From NCBI GenBank assembly GCA_021777835.1, contig JAJYDC010000001.1:124001-188000 (forward strand): a DNA stretch of 64,000 nt. The letters are read 5' to 3'. The position numbers were made by a program, and so were the translations under genes. The DNA comes from Bacteroidota bacterium. GTDB taxonomy: Bacteria > Bacteroidota > Ignavibacteria > Ignavibacteriales > Ignavibacteriaceae. Every line of letters begins with the position of its first letter. Within the stretch, counting starts at the first letter, position 1. This document shows positions 35,340 through 43,777 of this stretch, piece after piece. The notes beneath the pieces are model-generated. The model searched no databases and was not told the origin of the DNA. It saw only the letters and a list, made by a program, of their open reading frames with translations.

Positions 35340-36992
35340 ATGTTCTCTTTACATGTCCATTCGAATCATTCTCTTTTAGAAGGGACAATTCCGGTGGAAG
35401 AGCTAGTCTCATTTGCAAAGATATCCGGGAGCCGGTATGTTGCACTTACGGATACAAATTCGATGCACGGATTAATTCAATTTGCCAAATTAGCGAAGGA
35501 ACAGAACATAAAGCCTTTGCTAGGAGTTTGGATTGATGATCCCGACGATAAGAATCTTAATGCTATCTTCATTGCAAAAAATAATGAAGGGTACTCACTC
35601 ATCTGTAAAATAATCACTTCCAGGAAACTGAAAGAAGATTTTTCCCTGGTCGATATTTTTTCTCAGTCACTTGATAATGTGTTTGTCCTTACTTCATCAA
35701 TTGAGCTTCTTGAAAGATTAAAGATTGATTCTTCATTAAGGCAAAACCTATTCATCGAGCTGGTTATTACCGGTAAGCAAAGAAAGAAAACCCGTGAGCT
35801 TTACGATTATGCCCGAACTAATAATCTTCAAATAGCTGCTTCTCACCCGGCTTACTTTATCAAGCGGGAAGACTTTCTTCTACACAAAGTTGTAGCGTCT
35901 ATAAGGCTAAATACTACACTAGATAATATTCCGCCCGGGGAAGTTGTTGATGAAGAATATTTCCTTAAGACTCCGGATGAATTAAGAAATGATTGGCGAG
36001 CATTACCGGAAGCTATTTGGAATGTTGAAAGAATTGCGCAAGCTTGCAATATAGATCTTCATATCGGCGGATATAAATTCCCAACATTCACACTGCCTCC
36101 GGGGGAGACTGCATTTTCTTTCTTATGGAAAATCTCTTTCCGCGGGCTGGAAGAAAGGTATAAACCTATAACAGAACAGGCAGTAAAACGGCTTCAATAT
36201 GAACTTGAAGTGATCGATGAATTAGGATTTTCAGACTACTTTTTAATAGTTTGGGACATTGTTAATGAAGCGAAAAGGAGAGGAATGATGCATATAGGGA
36301 GAGGTTCTGCAGCAAACAGCCTAGTTTCATTTTGTCTTGGCTTTACGGAGGTTGATCCACTTAAATATAACCTATACTTTGAACGTTTTTTGAATCGCGG
36401 GAGGACCTCACCACCGGATATTGACCTGGATTTTAGCTGGAAAGAAAGAGACGAAATAATTAAATATGTCTTTGATAAATACGGTTATGATAGGGTTGCG
36501 ATGATTTCGACAACAGTTACATTCAGAGCGCGATCTGCTTTTCGGGAAGTAGCAAAAGTGTTTGGCATTTCCGAGGGGGAAATCTCCAAGTACAGCAAAT
36601 TCATTCCCTGGACGAGTGCCAAAGATTTAACATCTATTGCTGAAAAATTCCCTGAAGCAAAATCACTTAACTTCCAAGTAGAGCCGTGGAAAACAATAAT
36701 ATCTTTAGCCGCTAGGCTATCAGGCTATCCAAGACATCTAAGCATTCATCCAAGCGGAATCATAATAACCCAATCTAAGATAACTGACTATGTTGCACTG
36801 GAATTTGCAAAGAATAAAGGAATTGGATTAATAATTACCCAGCCAGATATGTATTCAGTAGAAGATATCGGTTTGATTAAAATTGATTTATTAAGCCAAC
36901 GTTCTCTTGGTGTTATTAAGGACGTGATGAATGAAGTTAATAATAATCATAAAACTTCTCCGGATAGTGTAATTGTGCATCAATTAAATTAG
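35340..36992 (+). CDS. N-terminal half of a split DnaE-type DNA polymerase
   Basis: Carries the PHP domain and palm. Residues 1-270 or so are the PHP domain (SLHVHSNHSLLEGTI; ALTDTNSMHGLIQF); the usual TDH is TDT here, so at least one metal ligand is altered. From about 275 the palm follows: IGRGSAANSLVSFCLGFTEV, PPDIDLDF with the first two aspartates, and GLIKIDLLSQRSLGVI with the third. The chain ends about 25 residues after that point, where other DnaE proteins run on into the fingers; the fingers and C-domain are in the gene at 32418-34103. No intein N-fragment follows. AGGA precedes the ATG; dinB is 8 bases upstream. Confidence 0.85.
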   Translation: MFSLHVHSNHSLLEGTIPVEELVSFAKISGSRYVALTDTNSMHGLIQFAKLAKEQNIKPLLGVWIDDPDDKNLNAIFIAKNNEGYSLICKIITSRKLKEDFSLVDIFSQSLDNVFVLTSSIELLERLKIDSSLRQNLFIELVITGKQRKKTRELYDYARTNNLQIAASHPAYFIKREDFLLHKVVASIRLNTTLDNIPPGEVVDEEYFLKTPDELRNDWRALPEAIWNVERIAQACNIDLHIGGYKFPTFTLPPGETAFSFLWKISFRGLEERYKPITEQAVKRLQYELEVIDELGFSDYFLIVWDIVNEAKRRGMMHIGRGSAANSLVSFCLGFTEVDPLKYNLYFERFLNRGRTSPPDIDLDFSWKERDEIIKYVFDKYGYDRVAMISTTVTFRARSAFREVAKVFGISEGEISKYSKFIPWTSAKDLTSIAEKFPEAKSLNFQVEPWKTIISLAARLSGYPRHLSIHPSGIIITQSKITDYVALEFAKNKGIGLIITQPDMYSVEDIGLIKIDLLSQRSLGVIKDVMNEVNNNHKTSPDSVIVHQLN

Positions 36993-37041
36993 TGACATTA
37001 CCAGAGCAGATTAATTCAAGCATAATGAAAGTAAAAAGTAA

Positions 37042-37083
37042 AGCCTCCAAGATTTAGAGAAATCCCGGAGGCTCCTTTTTTTT
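37042..37083 (+). terminator. Intrinsic terminator after the DnaE N-half gene
   Basis: AGCCTCC (37042-37048) pairs with GGAGGCT (37067-37073); inside it GATTT pairs with AAATC around AGAG. Eight T follow (37076-37083). It also lies at the end of the convergent S9 peptidase gene. Confidence 0.9.
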
Positions 37084-37102
37084 GACTAAAATATTAGCTG
37101 TC

Positions 37103-39088
37103 TTATTTTAAGTATTTTACCATCCAATTGATCCAGCGCTTGAAGACATCAGTTGTTCTAACAATGTCATGCGGGAAATGTGTATCAGCCGGATAAGTAT
37201 AAAATTCAGTATAAACTCCGTTATCTTTTAAGGCGTGGTACATTTCATAGCTATTGACAATGGGAACGTTGGGGTCACCTGCATCTCCCATAATAAGGGT
37301 TGGTGCTTTAACAAATTTCGCATAGACAATTGGGGATTGATCTCTCCAAATATCCCAATATTCCTTACTCCATGGTGAGCCGCCGAAAAAGTAAAGATCT
37401 CCGGTTTGGTAATATGCGATTGTGTAATCCATAACCCAATCATTTAGAGCGGCGCCTTCAACAGCGGCTTTCCATTTAGATGGATAATAACCGTTTAACC
37501 ATGAAGTCATATACCCACCGTAGGACCAGCCAGAAATGCCTATCCGGTTTGTATCTATTACTCCCATCTGTTCGACCTTCTTAAGACCCGCCATTATATC
37601 TTTGCCCGGACCTTCACCTGTATTTCTATAAATTGCATGTTGGTATTCATCACCAAGATTAGTGCTTCCTCTGTAATTTGGCTGAAAGACAAAGAAACCT
37701 TCAGCAGTAATAAGCTGAGGAAGCGCAGAGAACGCTTCTGTAGAAGCACCTTCCGGTCCACCATGAATAACTAATACCAAAGGATATTTTGTACCTGGCT
37801 TATAATTAATTGGGTAGTTTAATACACCATCCTCATTAAATCCGTCCGGTCCTTTCCAAGAAACATTTTCAGTCTTACTTAAAGATAGACTGTCTGCAAA
37901 AGCATTAAGTTTAGTTAGTTGTTTAGGGGTTGTATTTAGTGAAGTCATAACAAATAATTCTGTTGGGTGGGTAGAACTAGCACCGGTAAATGCTAATACT
38001 CCATTCTTAGACACTGATATATCACTTCCGATATTTATATTGCCCAGGTTAAGCAATTTTGGCTGTCCATCCAAAGGTTGTTCCCATATAACTGACCTTG
38101 TGCCCTTTTCGCCTGTTAGCAATAGACTTTTCCCATTGGGGAGCCAAACAAAGCTGTTTATGTTACGGTCAAGTACTTTAGTAACATCTGAGATTTTATT
38201 ATCAGTATTGATATATACAGCATTCCCGTTATTCTGATCACCATTTCTGGGTCGCATAAATGCATAATTTTTCGAGATAGGGTTATATTGAAATTTGCCT
38301 GAACCTTCTTCACTTATAACAGTCTGAAGATTTGTACCGTCTGTATCTATTTGCGCAATTGTACAGTGCCAAGCGTTTCCTTCCCACACGTTTGGAAAAA
38401 GCTGGAAGACAATTTTGCTTCCGTCATGAGTCCATACAAGAGGCGAGATAGTTTCTTGGTCAGTACAAAGACTTTGTACTCCTTTTGTTAGTTGCTTAGC
38501 TTTTCCACCTTTAGCAGAGACAATCCATAGATGCCATGGTTGAAGTGCAGCTCTAACCATATAATTATTATCAGTTACCTGAAAGGCATCTTCATGATGT
38601 TTAATTTCAACTGGATTAGGAATCGTATCTTGAGCTACGTAGGCAATTTTTTTCCCGTCGGGGCTCCATGTATATTCAGTTATACCGGTTTTTGAATCAG
38701 TAATACAAATTGGATCGCCGCCATCCATCGGCATTACAAAAATCTGAGTCTTCTTTGATTCAGAATCACTAGCAATGAAAGCCAAACTCATTCCATCAGG
38801 AGACCAACTTAATTTGGATAATTCCTCCCGCTTGTATGTAATTGTTCTTATTAAGTCATCCGCTATATTAACAAGGTCAATTCTTTGGCTGCTTTTATCA
38901 TTTTTCCAATCAGGCTTTGAAACAATGATAGCAATTTGCTTACCGTTGGGGGAAATTGTAGGATCAGATATATTAACTAGTTTTTGCAAATCCTCAAGTT
39001 TAAATTTATTATTATTGGATTGCTCTTGCGCGGTAATATTTATTGAAATTATAATTAATGTTATAATAGCAAAATATAATGACTTCAT
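37103..39088 (-). CDS. Secreted S9-family (prolyl oligopeptidase) peptidase
   Basis: Serine peptidase of the dipeptidyl-/acylaminoacyl-peptidase type. A signal peptide (1-20) sends it to the periplasm or beyond. Residues 40-390 are a WD40-like propeller with TolB-type repeats (LSWSPDGMSLAFIAS, YTWSPDGKKIAYVAQ). The alpha/beta-hydrolase domain holds VLVIHGGPEG (oxyanion strand), the nucleophile Ser522 in GWSYGGY, the aspartate in MGDAGDPNVP near 600 and the histidine in PADTHFPHD near 636. 661 residues is normal. There is no T9SS tail. It probably degrades short peptides for nutrition. Confidence 0.93.
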   Translation of the reverse strand: MKSLYFAIITLIIISINITAQEQSNNNKFKLEDLQKLVNISDPTISPNGKQIAIIVSKPDWKNDKSSQRIDLVNIADDLIRTITYKREELSKLSWSPDGMSLAFIASDSESKKTQIFVMPMDGGDPICITDSKTGITEYTWSPDGKKIAYVAQDTIPNPVEIKHHEDAFQVTDNNYMVRAALQPWHLWIVSAKGGKAKQLTKGVQSLCTDQETISPLVWTHDGSKIVFQLFPNVWEGNAWHCTIAQIDTDGTNLQTVISEEGSGKFQYNPISKNYAFMRPRNGDQNNGNAVYINTDNKISDVTKVLDRNINSFVWLPNGKSLLLTGEKGTRSVIWEQPLDGQPKLLNLGNINIGSDISVSKNGVLAFTGASSTHPTELFVMTSLNTTPKQLTKLNAFADSLSLSKTENVSWKGPDGFNEDGVLNYPINYKPGTKYPLVLVIHGGPEGASTEAFSALPQLITAEGFFVFQPNYRGSTNLGDEYQHAIYRNTGEGPGKDIMAGLKKVEQMGVIDTNRIGISGWSYGGYMTSWLNGYYPSKWKAAVEGAALNDWVMDYTIAYYQTGDLYFFGGSPWSKEYWDIWRDQSPIVYAKFVKAPTLIMGDAGDPNVPIVNSYEMYHALKDNGVYTEFYTYPADTHFPHDIVRTTDVFKRWINWMVKYLK

Positions 39089-39261
39089 ATTAAGACCTTT
39101 GTATTTCTTTTATGTAAATTTATCTAATATCAAACATAAAACATAAAACAATAAACTTTTTTACGTTTATCTGAGTACAGTATTATATTAGGTAAAGTTT
39201 ATTGTAAAGGGATATCAATTAAGAACTAAATACTAATCCACAATAAAGAAGGATATGAAAG

Positions 39262-39996
39262 ATGAAACTATCCGGTAATACAGTTTTAATCACTGGCGGC
39301 ACTTCAGGAATCGGACTGGCTTTTGCTGAAAAATACTTAGAGCTTGGAAGCAAAGTAGTAATCTGCGGCAGAAGAGAGGATCGGTTGAATGATATTAAGA
39401 AAAAACATCCCGGAATAACTACTAAGCGATGCGATGTCAATGACAGTGCGGAAAGAGCATCTCTGGCAACCTGGGTAATTGAAAACAATCCTGAAGTTAA
39501 TGTATTAATAAATAATGCTGGAATTCAACTTCTTGCTGATTTAACACATCAGATAAATTTAGATAAAGTTTATAATGAAGTTGAAACGAATCTTATAGCT
39601 CCGATTCATCTTAGTTCATTACTTGTACAACATTTAATTCAGAAGAAAGAATCAGCCATAATAAATATTTCCTCCGGGCTCGCATTTGTGCCGCTTTCTT
39701 TCATGCCCGTTTATTGCGCCACAAAAGCCGCTCTCCATTCCGTTACTTTATCTTTAAGGCATCAGTTGAAAGATACAAAAGTAAAAGTGTTCGAAATCGC
39801 ACCACCCTCAGTTGATACTGAGTTAGGTCATGAGAGAAGGGAAGATAAAACTCAAACGCATGGAGGGATTCATGTAGATGAATTTATTAGCGAAGCTATG
39901 AAGGCAATAGAAAATGATATTTATGAATCAGCCGTTGGAATGTCTGAAAACATGCGGCAAAAAAGAGAATCACTTTTCTCATCTATGAATCATTAA
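39262..39996 (+). CDS. Short-chain dehydrogenase/reductase (DltE-like)
   Basis: NAD(P)-dependent oxidoreductase of unknown substrate. The classical SDR pattern is complete: TGGTSGIG (11-18), NNAG (84-87), Ser137/138 in NISSG, Tyr151 and Lys155 in YCATKAAL. The arginine pair in CGRRED after strand 2 favours NADP. The overall length (244) and the ending with DTELGHERRED resemble DltE/YdfG-type family members. Single gene with its own control region; no operon partner. Confidence 0.87.
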   Translation: MKLSGNTVLITGGTSGIGLAFAEKYLELGSKVVICGRREDRLNDIKKKHPGITTKRCDVNDSAERASLATWVIENNPEVNVLINNAGIQLLADLTHQINLDKVYNEVETNLIAPIHLSSLLVQHLIQKKESAIINISSGLAFVPLSFMPVYCATKAALHSVTLSLRHQLKDTKVKVFEIAPPSVDTELGHERREDKTQTHGGIHVDEFISEAMKAIENDIYESAVGMSENMRQKRESLFSSMNH

Positions 39997-40330
39997 TATT
40001 GGAATTAATTAAATTACGAAATACATTTTAATTTACTCAAGCTCTTCACTAGTCTATATTAAGGTATTACAATCAATTGATATGGTTAATTGAGCGACTA
40101 ACTTCTGTAAGCAGCTTGCCATTTATTTGAGACAATAATAATCAAATAATACAATTGCTTAACATCAAAGACATTCAATTTGAGTTATTTAAATAGGTGA
40201 GAATAGTTTTTACCTATCTATAATTTAATAATATTCTATTAACATCCTCTTAAGAATATGTTAATTCCGTCAAGGTTAGAGCGATAAGCTTACTAATAGT
40301 GATAATCTTCACAAAGAATTTACAATATTA

Positions 40331-40387
40331 ATAATCGAGTAATATTTGCTTCAATATTGGAAGCAATAATATTATTTTTTCGATTAT
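40331..40387 (+). other. Long nested inverted repeat upstream of the lipoprotein gene
   Basis: Three nested arm pairs: ATAATCGA/TCGATTAT (40331-40338, 40380-40387), TAATATT/AATATTA (40340-40346, 40368-40374) and TGCTTC/GAAGCA (40347-40352, 40360-40365). The inner hairpin is followed by six T (40375-40380), as in an intrinsic terminator. It lies 60 bases before the lipoprotein start; the rest of the 451-base gap 39997-40447 has no gene seen. Attenuation or the end of a small RNA are both possible. Confidence 0.5.
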
Positions 40388-40447
40388 AGAAATTCACCTT
40401 AGCGAACAGATCATTAGACAAAATTATTAATCATATGGAGTTGTATT

Positions 40448-40900
40448 ATGAAGGCAATGCTTCTATTCTTAGCTGTTATTCTTTATATAGGAATATCAGG
40501 ATGCTCTTCAAATAAAAAAATAATAAACGAAAAGACGGTAATTCCGCCAGGCGTATGCAGGATAAAGGCTGAAGTTGTAAAAATTGACTCAACTTTATTA
40601 GGCGGCACAAAAAACGATCCATGCTCTAAAGCGCCCTGTATTGCATGGATTAAAGTTAAGAATATTATCGGCTACGGTGCTGGATCAGCTACTGTGAAGA
40701 ATAACGACACCTTAAAAACAAAATTCGCTTTCACTTTAAGTCCAACTACTAAAGAATCATTTCCATCATTAAAGGAGCAGCTTCCTGGCTTAGCGGTAGG
40801 CTCTTTATTTGTCGCAGATATTCAATTGCTTCCTAATATGCTATCTGGTGCAAAAAAAGAAAAGCTATACCTGGTGTATAGCTACAAAATAACGAATTAA
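40448..40900 (+). CDS. Small lipoprotein of unknown function
   Basis: A 150-residue protein. The signal ends in the lipobox ISGC (Cys19), so the mature protein is lipid-anchored. The mature part begins with a short polar linker and then about 125 residues of beta-rich sequence with two further cysteines (DPCSKAPC) near residue 60 that might form a disulfide. I do not recognise the family. GGAG at 40437-40440 precedes the ATG. The T9SS gene fragment begins 26 bases after its stop, so they may share a transcript. Confidence 0.7.
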   Translation: MKAMLLFLAVILYIGISGCSSNKKIINEKTVIPPGVCRIKAEVVKIDSTLLGGTKNDPCSKAPCIAWIKVKNIIGYGAGSATVKNNDTLKTKFAFTLSPTTKESFPSLKEQLPGLAVGSLFVADIQLLPNMLSGAKKEKLYLVYSYKITN

Positions 40901-40932
40901 AATATAATATTAATAATAATTAAAGGATGATC

Positions 40933-41583
40933 ATGAAAAGAAACATATTTTACCTTATAATGGTTTTCTATCTAGTATTGAGCACATCAATAATATTTTC
41001 TCAAAGTCTTGTACAAACAAATTCAAATAATTCTTTTTATGGATTTAATCGTATCCCTTTGACACGGGAAAATTTGAACTCTCGCCGGAATTGGGAATTT
41101 ATGAGATTAAGAAATCCATATACTAATAAAATTCCTGAAAATATTTCCACTTTAGAACGCTTGTATGCTAAAAATTTACCTAATGACAGAATGATGAAGC
41201 TTCGGAAGGGAAGTCAGATATTTAATTCAAGTCCATGGACTTATAGAGGTCCTTTTAATCAAGGCGGAAGATCACGAGCTATTGCGGTTGATGTTAACAA
41301 CCCTAACGTTGTCTTGGCAGGAGGCGCTACCGGCGGTATGTGGCGCTCAACTGATAATGGGCAAAGCTGGACTAAGGTGACTCCTGTTCAGGATACAATC
41401 CAAACAGTTACTTGTATTGTACAAGATACAAGGAATGGAAAAACAAATAACTGGTACTATGGCACCGGCGAATATGCATCTAATTTAGAATTACCTGACA
41501 ACGGTGCCGGATTTACTACTTTCTTAGGAGGCGGAATCTATAAATCAACTGATGATGGTTTAACATGGTCACGGTTATCGTAA
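40933..41583 (+). pseudogene. N-terminal piece of a T9SS beta-propeller protein, ended by an in-frame TAA
   Basis: Signal peptide (about 24 residues, ending IFSQ), then the start of a BNR/sortilin-type propeller: NNPNVVLAGGATGGMWRSTDNGQSWTKV and GGGIYKSTDDGLTWSRL. Then comes a single TAA at 41581-41583. The same frame continues without another stop to 43704. The corresponding region of the paralogue at 61864 is uninterrupted (KSTDFGDTWTLLPS). ATG at 40933 is preferred over 40927 because AAGG sits directly before the latter. A fresh nonsense mutation, an assembly error or tolerated readthrough are all possible. Confidence 0.8.
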
Positions 41584-43704
41584 ACTTCTCCTAGCTATTC
41601 TCCAACCCTTACCAACCGCTTCCAAGTTGTTTGGAATATTTCTTTAGATACAACTAATGCATCGCAGGATATTGTTTATGCGGCTGTTCTGGACGGAATT
41701 TACAAATCAACAGATGGCGGTTCATCCTGGACCTTGGTATTAAGTGATAAAGATACTTCGCAAACTAATTTATCTATTTATTCTAATGTCGCCGTGACAA
41801 GCCAAGGTGACGTATATGCCGCATTGAGCAACGGCAAGACTCAAGGTATCTGGCACTCAAATGATGGAGTTAACTGGACAAATATTACCCCACCTACTTT
41901 TCCGGCTGCATACGGAAGAATTGTAATTGCTAGCGCACCAACGAATGCAAACATATTATACGTACTTGCTAATACTCCAGGCAGCGGGAATTCTGGCGAC
42001 CCGAGTAACGGTACTAATGATTATCAAAGCCTTTTTAAGTATGATGCATCTTCAAATCAGTGGACTGACTTAACAAACAGCCTTCCAGCGTGGTCAGGAA
42101 ACGTTGGAGGTTATTCTTCGCAAGGTGGTTATGATATGGTTATTAAAGTTAGTCCATCAGATTCTAATTTCGTAATTATCGGAGGAACAAATTTATATAG
42201 AACTACAGATGGCTTTGCTACTAAATTAGATTCCACGAATTGGGTTGGCGGCTATTCGACAAATAATGATGTTTCGTCGTATACGAATCAACATCCTGAC
42301 GAACACGATCTTTTCTATTTACCATCAGATCCAAAAACGGTTTATTCCGCTAATGACGGCGGTCTTAGTTATACTACTGATATTACTGCTAATCCGGTAA
42401 GTTGGACAAGCATGGATAATGGATTCTCTACAACACAATTTTATTCGGTTGCATTGGATCATGCTACTATGAATTCTCCTTTAATTGTCGGTGGTATGCA
42501 GGATAATGGAAATATGATGGATACAACCACAATTGCTAATTCAAGTTGGATTATTCTTCCTTACGGAGGGGACGGGTGTATCTCTGCAGTTGCCGATAGT
42601 GGAAAGTATATATACTTCGCAACTCAAAATGGAAATATTATGGAGGGAAGATTATCCGATCAGCAGGGATCGTTAATTCAACCTGTTGGTGCCAGCGGAT
42701 ATCTGTTTGTTACCCCATATATACTAGATCCGACCAATACGAATATTATGTATCTAGCTGCCGGTACAAATATTTGGAGGAACTCTGATTTATTAAGCAT
42801 CCCTATTGGAGGAGATTCTGCTACTTCAATAAATTGGACAGATTTTACCAACGCAGATACTACCAATAATGTAACTGCTTTAGCCGTTTCCACCCAACCA
42901 GCTCATGTTCTATATTATGGTACAGACGGTGGTACAGTATTTAAGATTGTGAATTCAGATCAGGGTAATCCAACTGCAGTAAATGTTACTTCAAATTCTT
43001 TTCCGTCCGGTTTTGTAAGCAGCATAGCTGTTGATCCTCAAAATGCAAATAATGTTTTAGTTGCCTTTTCGAATTACAGTATATTAAGTATTTTTTCAAC
43101 TACTGATGGCGGAGTATCATGGAATGCAGTTTCGGGTAATCTAGAACAAAACCCAGATGGCAGCGGTAATGGTCCTTCAGTTCGTGCAGTAAGAATTTTG
43201 AATTTAAATGGAAGTGATATCTATTACGCCGGTACAAGCACTGGACTTTATGCAGCTACCTCACTGAATGGAATGTCAACAACATGGGTTCAGCAGGGTA
43301 CTAACAATATTGGTATGATCGATGCGGAAGCAATCGATACAAGAGATATTGACGGAACAGTTGCAGTTGGAACATTTGGAAGCGGCGTTTTTAGTACTCA
43401 ATTTAGTGTAACCGGAGTACAAGAATCGAAAAGTGTTCCGCAGACTTTTTCACTTTTACAGAATTATCCTAATCCGTTTAATCCTACAACAAATATCACT
43501 TATCAAATTCCAAAGATGGAAAATATAAAGCTTGTAGTTTACAATTTATTAGGAGAGAAAGTGAAAACTCTTGTTGACGGAAATGAAACTGCAGGAATTT
43601 ACCATGTTAAATTTGACGGTAGTAATTTATCTAGCGGAGTATATTTCTACAGACTTCAGGCGGGCAACTTTACGGCTACTAAAAAATTAATACTTATGAA
43701 ATAA
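41584..43704 (+). pseudogene. C-terminal piece of the T9SS beta-propeller protein
   Basis: The frame continues from the TAA at 41581 with [14 protein letters not shown] and more propeller blades ([45 protein letters not shown]). It ends in a complete T9SS type A domain: [35 protein letters not shown] and a terminal KKLILMK. An ATG-less start codon at 41734 is the first usable one, so translation of this part by itself would give an unsecreted protein. Joined to the upstream piece it would form a protein of about 920 residues. Confidence 0.8.
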
Positions 43705-43721
43705 TTGAATATAAAATAAAA

Positions 43722-43745
43722 AAGGTGGGAATTGCTTCCCACCTT
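43722..43745. terminator. Bidirectional terminator
   Basis: AAGGTGGGAA (43722-43731), loop TTGC, TTCCCACCTT (43736-43745): a perfect 10-bp stem between the converging T9SS propeller and cytochrome genes, with an A-rich stretch upstream that becomes a T run on the minus strand. Confidence 0.85.
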
Positions 43746-43777
43746 ATTCGGGGTCAGAATGATGAAATAAGGGTCGG

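Noticed and set aside
41581-41583. Recoding of the stop to selenocysteine or pyrrolysine
   Set aside because: The codon is TAA, which neither system uses, and no hairpin typical of such signals is seen after it.
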